Origin: Dermatophagoides farinae
Lineage: Eukaryota > Arthropoda > Arachnida > Sarcoptiformes > Pyroglyphidae
Direction: 5' to 3'
Length of the DNA stretch: 64,000 nt
Assembly (NCBI RefSeq): GCF_024713945.1
Contig: NC_134682.1
Coordinates: 1,116,001 to 1,180,000, forward strand
In this document: one piece after another, positions 15,901 through 26,823 of the stretch
How positions within the stretch are numbered: the first letter of the stretch is position 1
Layout: every line of letters starts with the position of its first letter
Translations under genes and position numbers: made by a program
The notes under the pieces: model-generated
Told to the model about the DNA's origin: nothing
What the model saw: the letters and a program-made list of their open reading frames with translations, nothing else
Database searches by the model: none

Positions 15901-17025
15901 ATATCTTTATCTAAATGTGTCATATTGAATTTTTTCAAATCTGGTTTAAATGTCACACGGGTGAAATCACCTGTCGGTGGTCGTTTGATTGGTTCTTCAG
16001 CCGTTTGAATGTTACCATACCATACTTGTGAGAAATAATTATTATTCTTCCGTGATGATGTTTCAATCTTGAAGTATGTGCTAAATATATTGCACAATTT
16101 AGCACCATAACCATTCCTGCCATCAACAATTTTTTTGTCATCATCATTATAATCCGCCAATGATAATAGATGATCAAAAATCAATGAAGAAATATAAATT
16201 TTATTTTCATGTTGTATAACAAACGGTGTACCATGGCCATTATTGTAGACGACGATTTTATTATCTGCGCTATTGATATCGATACAAATACAGTTCATTT
16301 TCTTGTCACAAAGGTTATTATCAGAAATATTCACAATAAGGTCATCAAAAATTTTGTACAAAACGGGTACATATGAAATATCACGTAAAATCATTCCATG
16401 TTGACTGTCATAAACCCACAGTTGCTAATGATAATAAGATTTATCAATTAAATGATTGAATTCTTAATGATCAAAAGATATCTTACCTTGGTGACTTTCT
16501 CAACGGATCCAATATTTGGACGTAACAAGATATGTTCTATCTGACATGGCTCGTCTATTCGACTTTTTTTGACTGGTGGACTACTGCCTTGTGCCTGTGT
16601 GAATGGATGAAAAATTAGAAAATTAGCAGATTATAGAAGGATTTCATTACAATATTTCTGCAGACAAATTGATAAGAATATTTTGTTTGCAAAAACAATC
16701 GCCGTCGTTGTTGTAGACAAAATGAACAATTCAATGACATCCTGAGATTTTATTAATCTAATTAATCGAATTGGATTCATTCGATCAGAATTTTTCTATA
16801 CTAATAGCTAAATAATTAAAACAATGAAAAATTATATTGATGATGAAACTTCATCATCATCAACAGCATCATAAATGATATGATGCTAAATATATGTTTT
16901 ATATGGAAAATATTTGTATTTTGATTCCACTACCACTATCAACAATTTGATGATAAATTTATGATCAGTAATTTTCTATGAAAAACACGCATACAAACCT
17001 CCAAAGACAGTCGTTTATTAGACAT
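12917..17025 (-). CDS. DNA topoisomerase II paralogue, divergent and lacking the C-terminal tail
   Basis: Type IIA topoisomerases pass one duplex through another using ATP. Exons (minus): 17025-16999 (MSNKRLSLE), 16594-16487, 16424-14759, 14699-13643, 13583-12917; all GT-AG, phases join, 1174 aa with no internal stop. Recognised parts: GHKL ATPase with GRNGYGAK (about 148-154) and the DSQTKE loop, TOPRIM with LTEGDSAK (about 447) and D527/D529/D531 in DPDPDGSH, breakage-reunion domain with the active-site Tyr at about 791 (SRYIYT), then the coiled-coil and FVEELDRVEKNER. It stops there, so the roughly 350-residue C-terminal domain with nuclear localisation signals is absent. Odd residues: Asp73 where the ATPase general base is Glu in animal TOP2, RPNIGS for RPDTYIGS, Asn600 for Lys in YYKGLGT, GFRTVQRK for GLKPGQRK. 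Probably a fast-evolving second copy; activity uncertain. Confidence 0.9.
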
Positions 17026-18844
17026 TTTTGTTATGATCGATGATGTTGAAATTAAAAAAATCGAAAAAAAATTGGAAACGAAAAAAAAATTGAAAACAAA
17101 AAAAAACAAAAATGCCCAATGAACGCTAAAAAAGAAACTGTATAACAATCCTATCTTCTACATAGAATGCGGTTAGCCAACTGTTACTGAATGAAAATTT
17201 CAAATATACGAACAATAGCGACAGCTTAAGTAGAAATAGTTCATTTCAATCAAAATTGTATCACTATAGATATATCTTTAAATGAATATAGTTGACAATA
17301 TGGTTTTTTTTTTGAAACTGGTTTTTGAATTTTTTTTATACTAAAATGATGATAATTATTGTCAAAATATGATGAAAAGATTTTCATAGCAAGTGTAAGA
17401 CGCTAGCCTGCCAATATGCGAACTCAATAGAAATAATAGGCTGGACAATAACAACACAACAGCCGGATCATCATCACCCTGAACAACGTATTAATCGTAT
17501 GGATCCGATATTTTTGACCAATTATATCATCAACGTCAGGACAGCAACGACGACGACGACGACGACAACAACAACAACAGCAATGACGACGACAACGAGA
17601 ACATGAAATTTTCGTCGAATTAATTCGAAATTTATTTCATTGTATAAATAAATAATAACCAGAATCGAAATAGACGAATAAATAATGATAATAATCAAGA
17701 TGTATAATCTCTTTCATTTAAACATTTTACAATTCTTTTCTAGACAATCCAATCTTCAATGATGGACGACCATCATCATCATAAATATCAAGCTAAACTT
17801 TACCAACAAATTTCCATTCACCACATGAATGGACCACAAAATTTCAAATCCATTTAGAAGATAATCAACATACATGATAAGTGTTTTTTTTTGCAATTTC
17901 TTATAAATTTAACTAATACATTTTTTTATTGGTCAAATTTTAGTTTCAATTCATTGGATTTACCTGCCTACCTATCTATGAATCTTATGATAAATATCAT
18001 ATGAAGCAAATAATAGCAATCTACGAATGTTAGGAGGGTTTTGGCTTTGCTTGAAAAAAAACCATAAACAACAACATTGATTTGATCTAATAGATTATAT
18101 TTGCAAAACAAAGCAAAAAATTCATTTTGTTGGTTCATAAATTGCTTAAAAATCATTTTTATTCAATCTAAAAAATTTCAAGATTCTTTTTTAAATTTTC
18201 TAATAACACACACACAGAAAATGATACAACAGGAATCCTTTTTTTTTGTTTTTTTTACTATTGTCTCTACTTTTACTTACAACACAATACATATCATATT
18301 ACACACAAACACACACACTACAATATTCATGTTTTTTTTGTTCATTTTCATTCAATTCCATTTTGACCACGATTTCAATTTCAAAAATTATAATAAAAAA
18401 ATTTAAGACATTTGTTTTGGTTTTTTTTTTGTTATTGTCGCTGTTGCAAGCCATTTATCCGGCTTTTTTGCGACAGTTATTTTTTGACAATGGATATCCA
18501 ATCATATTGGTAATTGGATTATAAGTGAAATGAATATTGGAAACTTTTTTTGATTTCATCTTCAAATACTTTGTGAATTTTGAATGGTAAGTCATCACAA
18601 TGTCTACATTGATCTAAGCGATCTAACTATTTTGGCAGTAATATCGTCGTTTGACATCAAATTCTAATATTCGTCTATGGACAACATGAATGATTTCGAT
18701 TATCATCAACGATATCATAAGATATCATATCATATATCATATGAATTAAACTACAAGTCAAGTATCAATATTTTTATCGTTAATATATTCAACTATATAT
18801 TAAATAAACATGCAAAAACAAAGCAGAAATGAGTATTTACCTGA
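17026..18844. other. Intergenic, no gene seen
   Basis: AT-rich with (GAC)n/(AAC)n runs near 17545-17610 and short poly-T tracts. Short frames are low-complexity. Nothing recognisable. Confidence 0.55.
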
Positions 18845-21160
18845 ATAATACAACCATTAAAATGGTCAATTTGATGATCAACGGTGTTTGGTAATGAAAT
18901 TTTTGTTCAATTATAAACCCGAACATAAATCAGTGTTGCTAGATTCTGTTCAATAGTTTTACCAGGTGTACGATCCATTCATATTCCAAAAGAATCATTG
19001 TAATTTGAATAATTGCAGCACCAGAACTGTTATCGAAACCAAATTCTACACTTTTATTAACAATGGCCAATAAAGCATAATCGCCGGTTCTATTTTCAAA
19101 TTGGCCACAATATATAATAATATAATTGATTCGATGATAATGAATAATGTGGCTTTACACGAATGGCTAAATCAAATCGATTCAATGTATTGGATGGTGG
19201 AAGCAAAGCCATATAAGCATCATTATTGAACATTGGTTCCAGAATGGTAATTGATTATTCACAATAGCGACCAGAACGTGCATAAGGACATTAACATTTA
19301 AATTTCTTAATTGGATCTTGGCGACAATAACCATCTGATCAATAGAAATACCTGGTATACAGGTTTCAGCAAATGATTGTGATTGATCAAGACCAAAAAA
19401 TTTTACTGATGAATTATTCGTTACCAAATATTGACCATCGACACGAAATTTCCGATATTACCATTACGTGTTAAGCGTCAATCGAATCCATTGTTTGATT
19501 CATTTTGAACACTAGATTTACGTTCTAATCGAACAAATTCATTTTGTCGTACACGATATATGGTGTGTTCTGTAAAATTCGTACGTGTGGAATTTCTGGC
19601 ATTGAAAATATGTACTATATGCAAATACAAAACAAACATCAATTAATCAATTATCAATTATTTTGATTTTAAACAATTATTATTTACCTGGAACCTTCAT
19701 TAAGAATAGTAACAAGATCAATTTCAATCGATGGTATTTGCCGTGATGATGATGATGATGGTAATCATGATGATGATGGTAATGATGATGATGATGATGA
19801 TGATGATGGTTGACATTCTGAATTTTTGGTTCCATTATGATTACATTGACAATCAGTGTCATCAACGATCGATAATGATCGGCTATTAGCATCATCATGA
19901 TCTTGGTGTTGATAATAATGATTACCACTACCAATTATAGTTGTGCGAAAATCATCAGATGTACCATAGATAGGTAGCATTACCATCATAACCAGTTTCA
20001 CATCGGTCGCAATATATTCCAGTTGTATGATGTTGACAATCCTAGAATTGAATTTAAAATTTAACAAAAAATTTCATTCAGAATTTTTCTACACATACCA
20101 TACAATGGCCAGTCAATGGTTCACAATCAATAGGATGTCCATTACAAAAACAAGGTTCACAACGATGAAATTGACTATTAGTGTCATCATCATAAATACC
20201 ATCTTGATTCATCATTAAATCACGATTCAAAATGGTCAAATGTTAACGATTCGGATGATGATTGTTGTTGAGTAGCCATATGAATCCATTTGAATAACGA
20301 CCAATATTTACTACAATATGATTTCGATATAAATTTGTTGCACCATAACAAACATTGGTAACACCAAAACATAAACATTCTATACATCCAGTATGGCTAT
20401 AAGTGAAATGAATGAATGAAAAGCTACACCATCACAATAATATTGATAATCGATACAATGACCATTAATTTTACATCTAAACATTCTATGATCAGATGCT
20501 TTTGTTTTGTTTTTTTTGTAAAGATATCATGGGTTTCCAATCAACAAAACATTTAATACAATGATGATGATGATAATTAATTCTAATAATAATTTTAATA
20601 AAAAAAAACAAACGAGTTATTTATTTGGAAACTAAATGAATGAAAAAAAAACAAATTGAATTGTGAATCAGGAAAAGATAGTGTGTTTGTTAGTTCGCAG
20701 TACAGAAAATGAATTGAATTTTGTGCAAATTATGAACACAGATTGGATAAATTGGAAAAATGAAAAAAAAATTCAAATGTGTGTGTATGTATGCGTTTGA
20801 AATGTAAGTGTGTATGTTGATGTTTTTTGGTGTATAAAAAAGATAAAAAGATATGGGTATTTAAAAAGTACAGAGACACACCATTCAATAAACATTTTAG
20901 TTCTAACGAATCATCTAAATTGATTAGATCTTTATGGGATTTTTATTAATTAGTATGGCTAATAATTGTGAGAATGTAGAGAATAAAATTAATTTCTGTG
21001 TAGAAGAGAAAAAAAATAAACTTACGAGCACAAAATTCTTCATCCGATCTATCCAAACAATCCACAATCATATCACAACGTAACATAATATGAATACATT
21101 CACCACTTTGAACACATAGAAATTGATTATGGCCACAATTATGATATGTAGGTTCTTTAC
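18845..21160 (-). pseudogene. Decayed perlecan-like gene (LDLa, laminin-EGF, EGF, laminin-G pieces)
   Basis: Perlecan (fly trol) is a basement-membrane proteoglycan. Pieces on the minus strand appear in perlecan order: LDL-receptor class A (about 21155-21025: RCDMIVDCLDRSDEEFCA), a second LDLa-like scrap (about 20490-20410: MFRCKINGHCIDYQYYCDG), a Cys-rich piece CLCFGVTNVCYGATNLYR (about 20385), laminin-type EGF (about 20180-19990: CNGHPIDCEPLTGHC, then CQHHTTGIYCDRCETGYDG) and (about 19850) CQCNHNGTKNSECQ, an EGF-like piece (about 19360-19260) and a laminin-G-like tail (about 19240-18850). Intron borders survive (GTATG at about 20098 to CTAG at 20041), so it is not a processed copy. Several frameshifts and stops separate the pieces, and most perlecan domains (Ig, laminin IV) are missing. 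Could alternatively be a low-quality real gene, but neighbouring genes are clean. Confidence 0.65.
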
Positions 21161-24100
21161 CAGTTAAAATTGATGATGATGATGATTAGTTTTAATTTTC
21201 ATTTTCACCAAATTGTGCAAATTTTGAATTTTCGATTGTATGATGATAAAGATATAAAAAAATAAAAAGCTTCGATCAATCACTAATCGATTTGCTTATA
21301 TTGGGCTCATCAAACTTGCCAGCAATACTGGTCATATTCAAATACACCTCATCTTATACTCATGGCCAATACAATAGCATCGGCGCTGTTGTTTTTTAGT
21401 TTATTTTTCTACATATATTTTTCAATAATGGTGAAACCAATATTGAAATTGATTTTGTTTTTTGCAGTGAGAAAGTTCTGCTATCTTTCGGGTTAATAGA
21501 TAATTGATGAAACTTTATCAATGCAAAATTAAAATTCAATAAAGATGGAAAATTTCAGTTTTTCTGTTCGAATATAATGATGAATGTATTGAGTTATGCC
21601 AGAAATTGATCAGTAGAATGGTTGGAACAATAGTTGCTCAATTCGTATAAGCGTGTTGTTTTTTTTTTTTTTTTTTGACCGACTCGACAAATTCTAGATG
21701 GATGTTTGAGATCGAATGTGTCTTAAGAAGTCAAGATCAGTGGGACGTTGTCCAGGATGCGTATCCAGAATCATCAACTGAATCAAGTAAAAATTATCAT
21801 ATCCTAGTCATTGGATGATATTAATCATTAGCGAATCATTGGCTGCAAACCACATGTTTAAGAAGTTGATTTTGTTTCATGAAGAATCATCGACGACATC
21901 GATTGCGAAATTGAAACAAAAGTTTTATGAAATTTCTTGAACCGGAAACGTTTGGAAATGGTTTTTTCTTTCAATTTCATTCAATTTTTCTTTGATTTCA
22001 TTTGACAAATTGATCGGTGTCGTTTGATTACTATTATCAGCAGCCAAGGTGTTAATGCCAGCATAATAATTTGTGTAATTATGAGAATAAAACGATAAGT
22101 TAAGTTCAAACACAGCTTTCTTGATAATATTATGTGATAATAGATTGTGTAATTGTAAAAATGGTGAACAACCGACCAATTATGATCGTGTGTTGGATGT
22201 GTTTAGTGAACGAAACAGGATCGATTTCCATGATAGATACAGTTTGAAGATTTGATTACGTGGCTAAGAGAATGAAAAATAAAGAAAGTAATTGATTAGA
22301 ATTTCGATATATTTTGAGCAAAGAAAGCTTAGAATGGAATTACTTGCTTTTGTGAATTTCTGAACATTAAAAAAAATTTAGGGGTGGTTTCTCTTTGTGG
22401 TTGTGGTTCCAATGTTTTCATGTGGTGGTTGATCTTTGATAATTGTTTAGAAAATGTTTTTTAGTCAAAGAAATATAATCATGTCCAAAACATTACGACA
22501 GACGAACAATAAAGCCAGTGGGTTGGTTGAATTCGCCGGTTGATCTATACGATTTACTACTACTAAAAAAGAAACGAATCGAGCTGAATTGACTATCATG
22601 AATGATTATTAGGACCAAGGGCCAAAATTGATGAAATGGCCTTGTAATTTTATAGGTTTTAGTTTTCACAATGAACAACGGTAGTAAATTTGCACTAGAT
22701 TATTGAGGAACGAAGAAATAACCATCTGTCGTAGTGTAGCCATCAACATTTCTAACCGAAAAGCTTGTATTTATTTGTTTCCACCAACTTTGAATGGTCA
22801 ACCAATCGTAACGTGATGCAGGAGGGCCTAAGGTTGAATAAAAAGTTTGGTTATTCATAAAAATTGACACTAACAAAAATAACCAAATTTCACTTACCTG
22901 TTGATTGTGAAAATGGTAAGATGGCTGAATTACAATCGAAATGTCCATCATGAATTGGAGCCGATTTCGTTTTTCATATGTTCATATTCTCGTCTAAGTG
23001 TTTGTTTGTGCTAGTTTCATTGTTGCTTGAAATGCCAGAAGCTGTATTATCATTTGGTTTTGAATTACCTGAAGAATGATGATCAGCTGAAATAACAACA
23101 TCGTTACATTATAATACGAAGAAAATATTCAATGCCGATTTTTAAAATGTATCACTATCTCACGATATATTTGCAGCCAGACTGAAACGACAAAACAAAA
23201 AATTTTAGTTGACGTATGAATGAATTTGGTGATGAATTTGTTTGAGTATAAAGAATCTTATCCATTGATGTTTTCAATGATAAACTGTTGTCTTCCATTG
23301 GAACAAAACTTGGAAAAATTGAACAATTGTTGAACCATATTTTCAACAAAAACGATTGATGTCATTCTTTTTGACTAATAAGCATACATTATACATTACA
23401 TTATATCAATCCACAAATATGATCCATTTTCAAACCTAGCAATAATTCGTGATTGAAAATAATAAGCTTCCATTAATGCAACCGATTTGTGTGTCCATTC
23501 AATGGCAGTATTTTTTGTCGATTATTCTTGTTGTTTATCAGCTGATATAGCAAGATCATCATCACTAGAGAATCCAATTCCCTATAATGTCTGAACATTT
23601 GCATTCAGTTCAGAACAACGATTGAGATAATGATGATAATGATGATGATTAGTATTCACCACAACCAACACTACTGAATATAATAATTTCACTTGTTGAT
23701 TCAATTGTAAATGTCATAGCATAAACAACACTAGCAATTGATTATTTAGATGTAGATGTTGTCTAAATTCGTTCCATCATCAACTTTTGTTATGCCAAGA
23801 TGTTTTTCAACTATTGATTGTTTCACCTTTGATTAAAACACTTGATTGATATATACGATATAATTTGTTATTCCATAATAATTCCATTATGATACAAGGG
23901 AATAGCTTTCTGTGTATGTTTACGAATCAAATGTTGAGTCGATTCCAAAAGAATATCATCCAATTGATCAAATTGCGTTCATTCGTTTCAATGATGATGA
24001 TGAATATGCATGTTGACAGTCAAACCATCCAATAGTAAATTATTTTATTTTTGCTTGCATATGCCAAATTAAAACCATGAAAAAAATGCTTCCTGACCAC

Positions 24101-24250
24101 CACTAATTAAGTATGAAAATTGAAATGAAATTTTTTGTATCATACGGTATGGATATATAATAACGATCACGATCATCAAACTATGTCATTTGACTTGAAT
24201 TTAGAAACCGTTTGAATTAACATGGAAACACAAATGAGAAATTAGCCAAA
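21161..24250. other. Degenerate region, origin unclear
   Basis: Minus-strand frames at 22179-21925, 22951-22700 (SRYDWLTIQSWWKQINTSFS...) and 23349-23155 are short, not low-complexity, and read like pieces of decayed protein genes, possibly further upstream exons of the perlecan-like pseudogene. I cannot name a family. The rest is AT-rich with GAT runs. Confidence 0.35.
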
Positions 24251-26180
24251 ACTAGATAGTGCTATAGATAACGCCATCTGTCTAAATAAAATTAACCGCT
24301 TTACTGATATTAAAATAACAAAGCGTCATAGATATTCACGTTTGTCTTAATTTCTATTGTTGAATAACATCATCGATTTTTATTACTCCAATGTCATCAT
24401 CATCATTTTTTAATGTAAATATGACAGATATCAATTTATTTCATGGAGAATTCAATAACTTTCATCCAAAATTTCTCCAATCAATCATTTATATTTACAC
24501 TTTTACTAACAACGATGATGAAAGTGAAAAAGAATTTTTATTGATGACCAAACAAGCTACATATGCATATGGTGAAGTTAATTGTCGACCATTTCAATGA
24601 AACGAATTAAACAAAGGCTTGAAACTTCAAATTGATTCCATTGCTGTAACGACTAAATCAATTGTTAAAGATCTAATCAATCGATAATCATTTTTACCGA
24701 AAAAATACAATGGCGAATTCCGGTCATTCTCATTGTTTCATGTAAGCATAACATTTCGATAGCAAGGTAATCTGGTATTTCTTAATTGAGTTTTAGAATT
24801 TTGATTACCGAATTTGAGCAATTTAATTCCCTTGCCCAAGATCCATTTATATTGTCCGAAATCAACGAAATTGACAGTCAAAGAAAAAGTATTTATTTTC
24901 ACAAAGTTTATATTGAACGAATAATGGCTTCTTATCCAATCGGTGAATTACATTCCATCAATCTACTCTTCTAACTTGATCCAATTTATCACGACCGAGT
25001 AGAATTATTGTAAACACGAGGTAAGTTATGTAAATACCGGATTTTTTTTGATATTATTTTTCATTTTTCAATCAGTGCCTCATTCATCGTTCATCATTGT
25101 TCGCATGAAGATGAATCATTTCTAATTTTCGTCGTTCTGGTCAATGGATCTGGATATTCAAATGAATCTTTTTCAAACTCAAATGATGGTAAATTTCTTT
25201 ATTTTAACAACAACCCTTCTAATTCTCATTTTTTAATCTGAGCAATGAACTTTGACAAACCATGCCAATTCGGAGGAAATTTCTTTACGAAAAACATGTC
25301 AAAACTGAAGATATGAATGTTGAATTGTCATGAATTTTTACCGAAAGACTTTGAATGGCAACATTAACAACTTTCGTAAGGAAATTCTCAAGAATTAAAA
25401 TTATTGATTGGCGACCAAGTTCAATCATTGTCGTAGAAATTGTCATCATGAAAATCAATCAATAGGATGGATTCAACTTTTAATCGTTTGGATCAATAAC
25501 TGAGTTCCAGAAAATTGATTGCCAAACATGAAAAATATATGATTTTATGGCTCAAGATTCGTTTATTAAGATACCACGAGATTGACACGAAGAAAAAAAC
25601 TCATATAATAATGATTTTTTCATCTATCGACTTTTTAAAATGTTAATCTCTGTATTGAAATGTTCAATCAATGAATCATAATTATTGTCTGACGATCAAG
25701 TTCAATCTTTGCCACATTCATCCGTCACACACATTGGCTACATGAAAATCAATCATTTCGATGGATTCGAATTCTCATCGCTCTGAACAAAAGAAAATTT
25801 TCTTGATATTCAGGCGAATCTTTCAATTAATGGTAAATTTCTTTATTTCAACGTGACTTATCTCTAATTCTCATTCACATTCTAATTTCAGATCATAAAT
25901 ATAAAATATTAAACATCATCATAGAGGAATACAACATTCTAGATGAATGATAAATGATTAAATTTTTATCAACTCAGATTCTAATTGTAATTCTTTTTCT
26001 TAGACATCAATAAATGTTCCTGCAAGATCGCCCAATCATCAATAAGTCAATCTGGCCATTTGTCTGACCATCTCCACTTTTCATCACCATCATTTATGAG
26101 GATATGGATGATTGAATGGAGATTCTCGAAATAAATCTAAGTTATTGAATTTCTATTATTTCTGATTCTAATTATCTTTT
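24251..26180 (+). other. Degenerate region with repeated modules
   Basis: Short plus-strand frames (24391-24600, MTDINLFHGEFNNFHPKFLQ; also about 24610-24690) look like gene remnants of unknown family. Between 25070 and 25880 three diverged copies of one module are visible, each with CA(A)GTTCAATC(A/T)TTG..., ATGAAAATCAATCA, and two with GGTAAATTTCTTTATTT preceded by CGAATCTTTC-like text (about 25125-25230, 25390-25500, 25685-25880). No intact gene. Confidence 0.4.
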
Positions 26181-26199
26181 TCATTCGCAGGCCTCGATT

Positions 26200-26335
26200 G
26201 GATTATCAGAATTCAGATGATATTTTGGTAGCCAGCACCAATGAAAATGAACATAAAGAGCATCTTAAAATGGTTTTCGACCGATTACAACAAAACGGTA
26301 TCACAATCAATGTAAACAAATGCAAATTACATTGA
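26200..26335 (+). mobile_element. Ty3/gypsy reverse-transcriptase scrap (fossil)
   Basis: A short stretch translates to DDILVASTNENEHKEHL and VFDRLQQNGITINVNKCKL, the catalytic-motif region of gypsy-class reverse transcriptases. No LTRs or other parts were seen; only a broken fragment remains. Confidence 0.8.
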
Positions 26336-26823
26336 TTGTACCTCAAAATTCGACCGTTTTATCAATTTGAAACTTTTAATTTGAATTTTTATTTTTTATT
26401 TTATCTTATAATAATTTTTTAATTTCCGGATTTATTCCGAAAATCAATAAAACAATCTTTTGCGTAATTGTCCGATTTATTTCACAAGGAATCATTCGTT
26501 TCAATTGGTATTTTATTCAATAATGAATTTTTTTTTTATTTTTTTCAAAAAAAATTCGTCACTTACGAACAGATCCATCAGACCAAATAAAGTTCCGAAG
26601 ATAGTGGTACAGAAGAATGGTGATAATATACCAACCAGTACTATTAATTTAAACAAACACCAACGTTTGAATTGAAATCAATGTTTTGGCGAATATATTC
26701 AATAATAATTTTAGTAGTAAAAATTCATCTGTTGCATCATTGATTGTTCACTGAATATAATATTGTTTGTCTATAAAATAATACATTTATTTTCATCATT
26801 ATTTTCATTGTTATATTTTGAAT

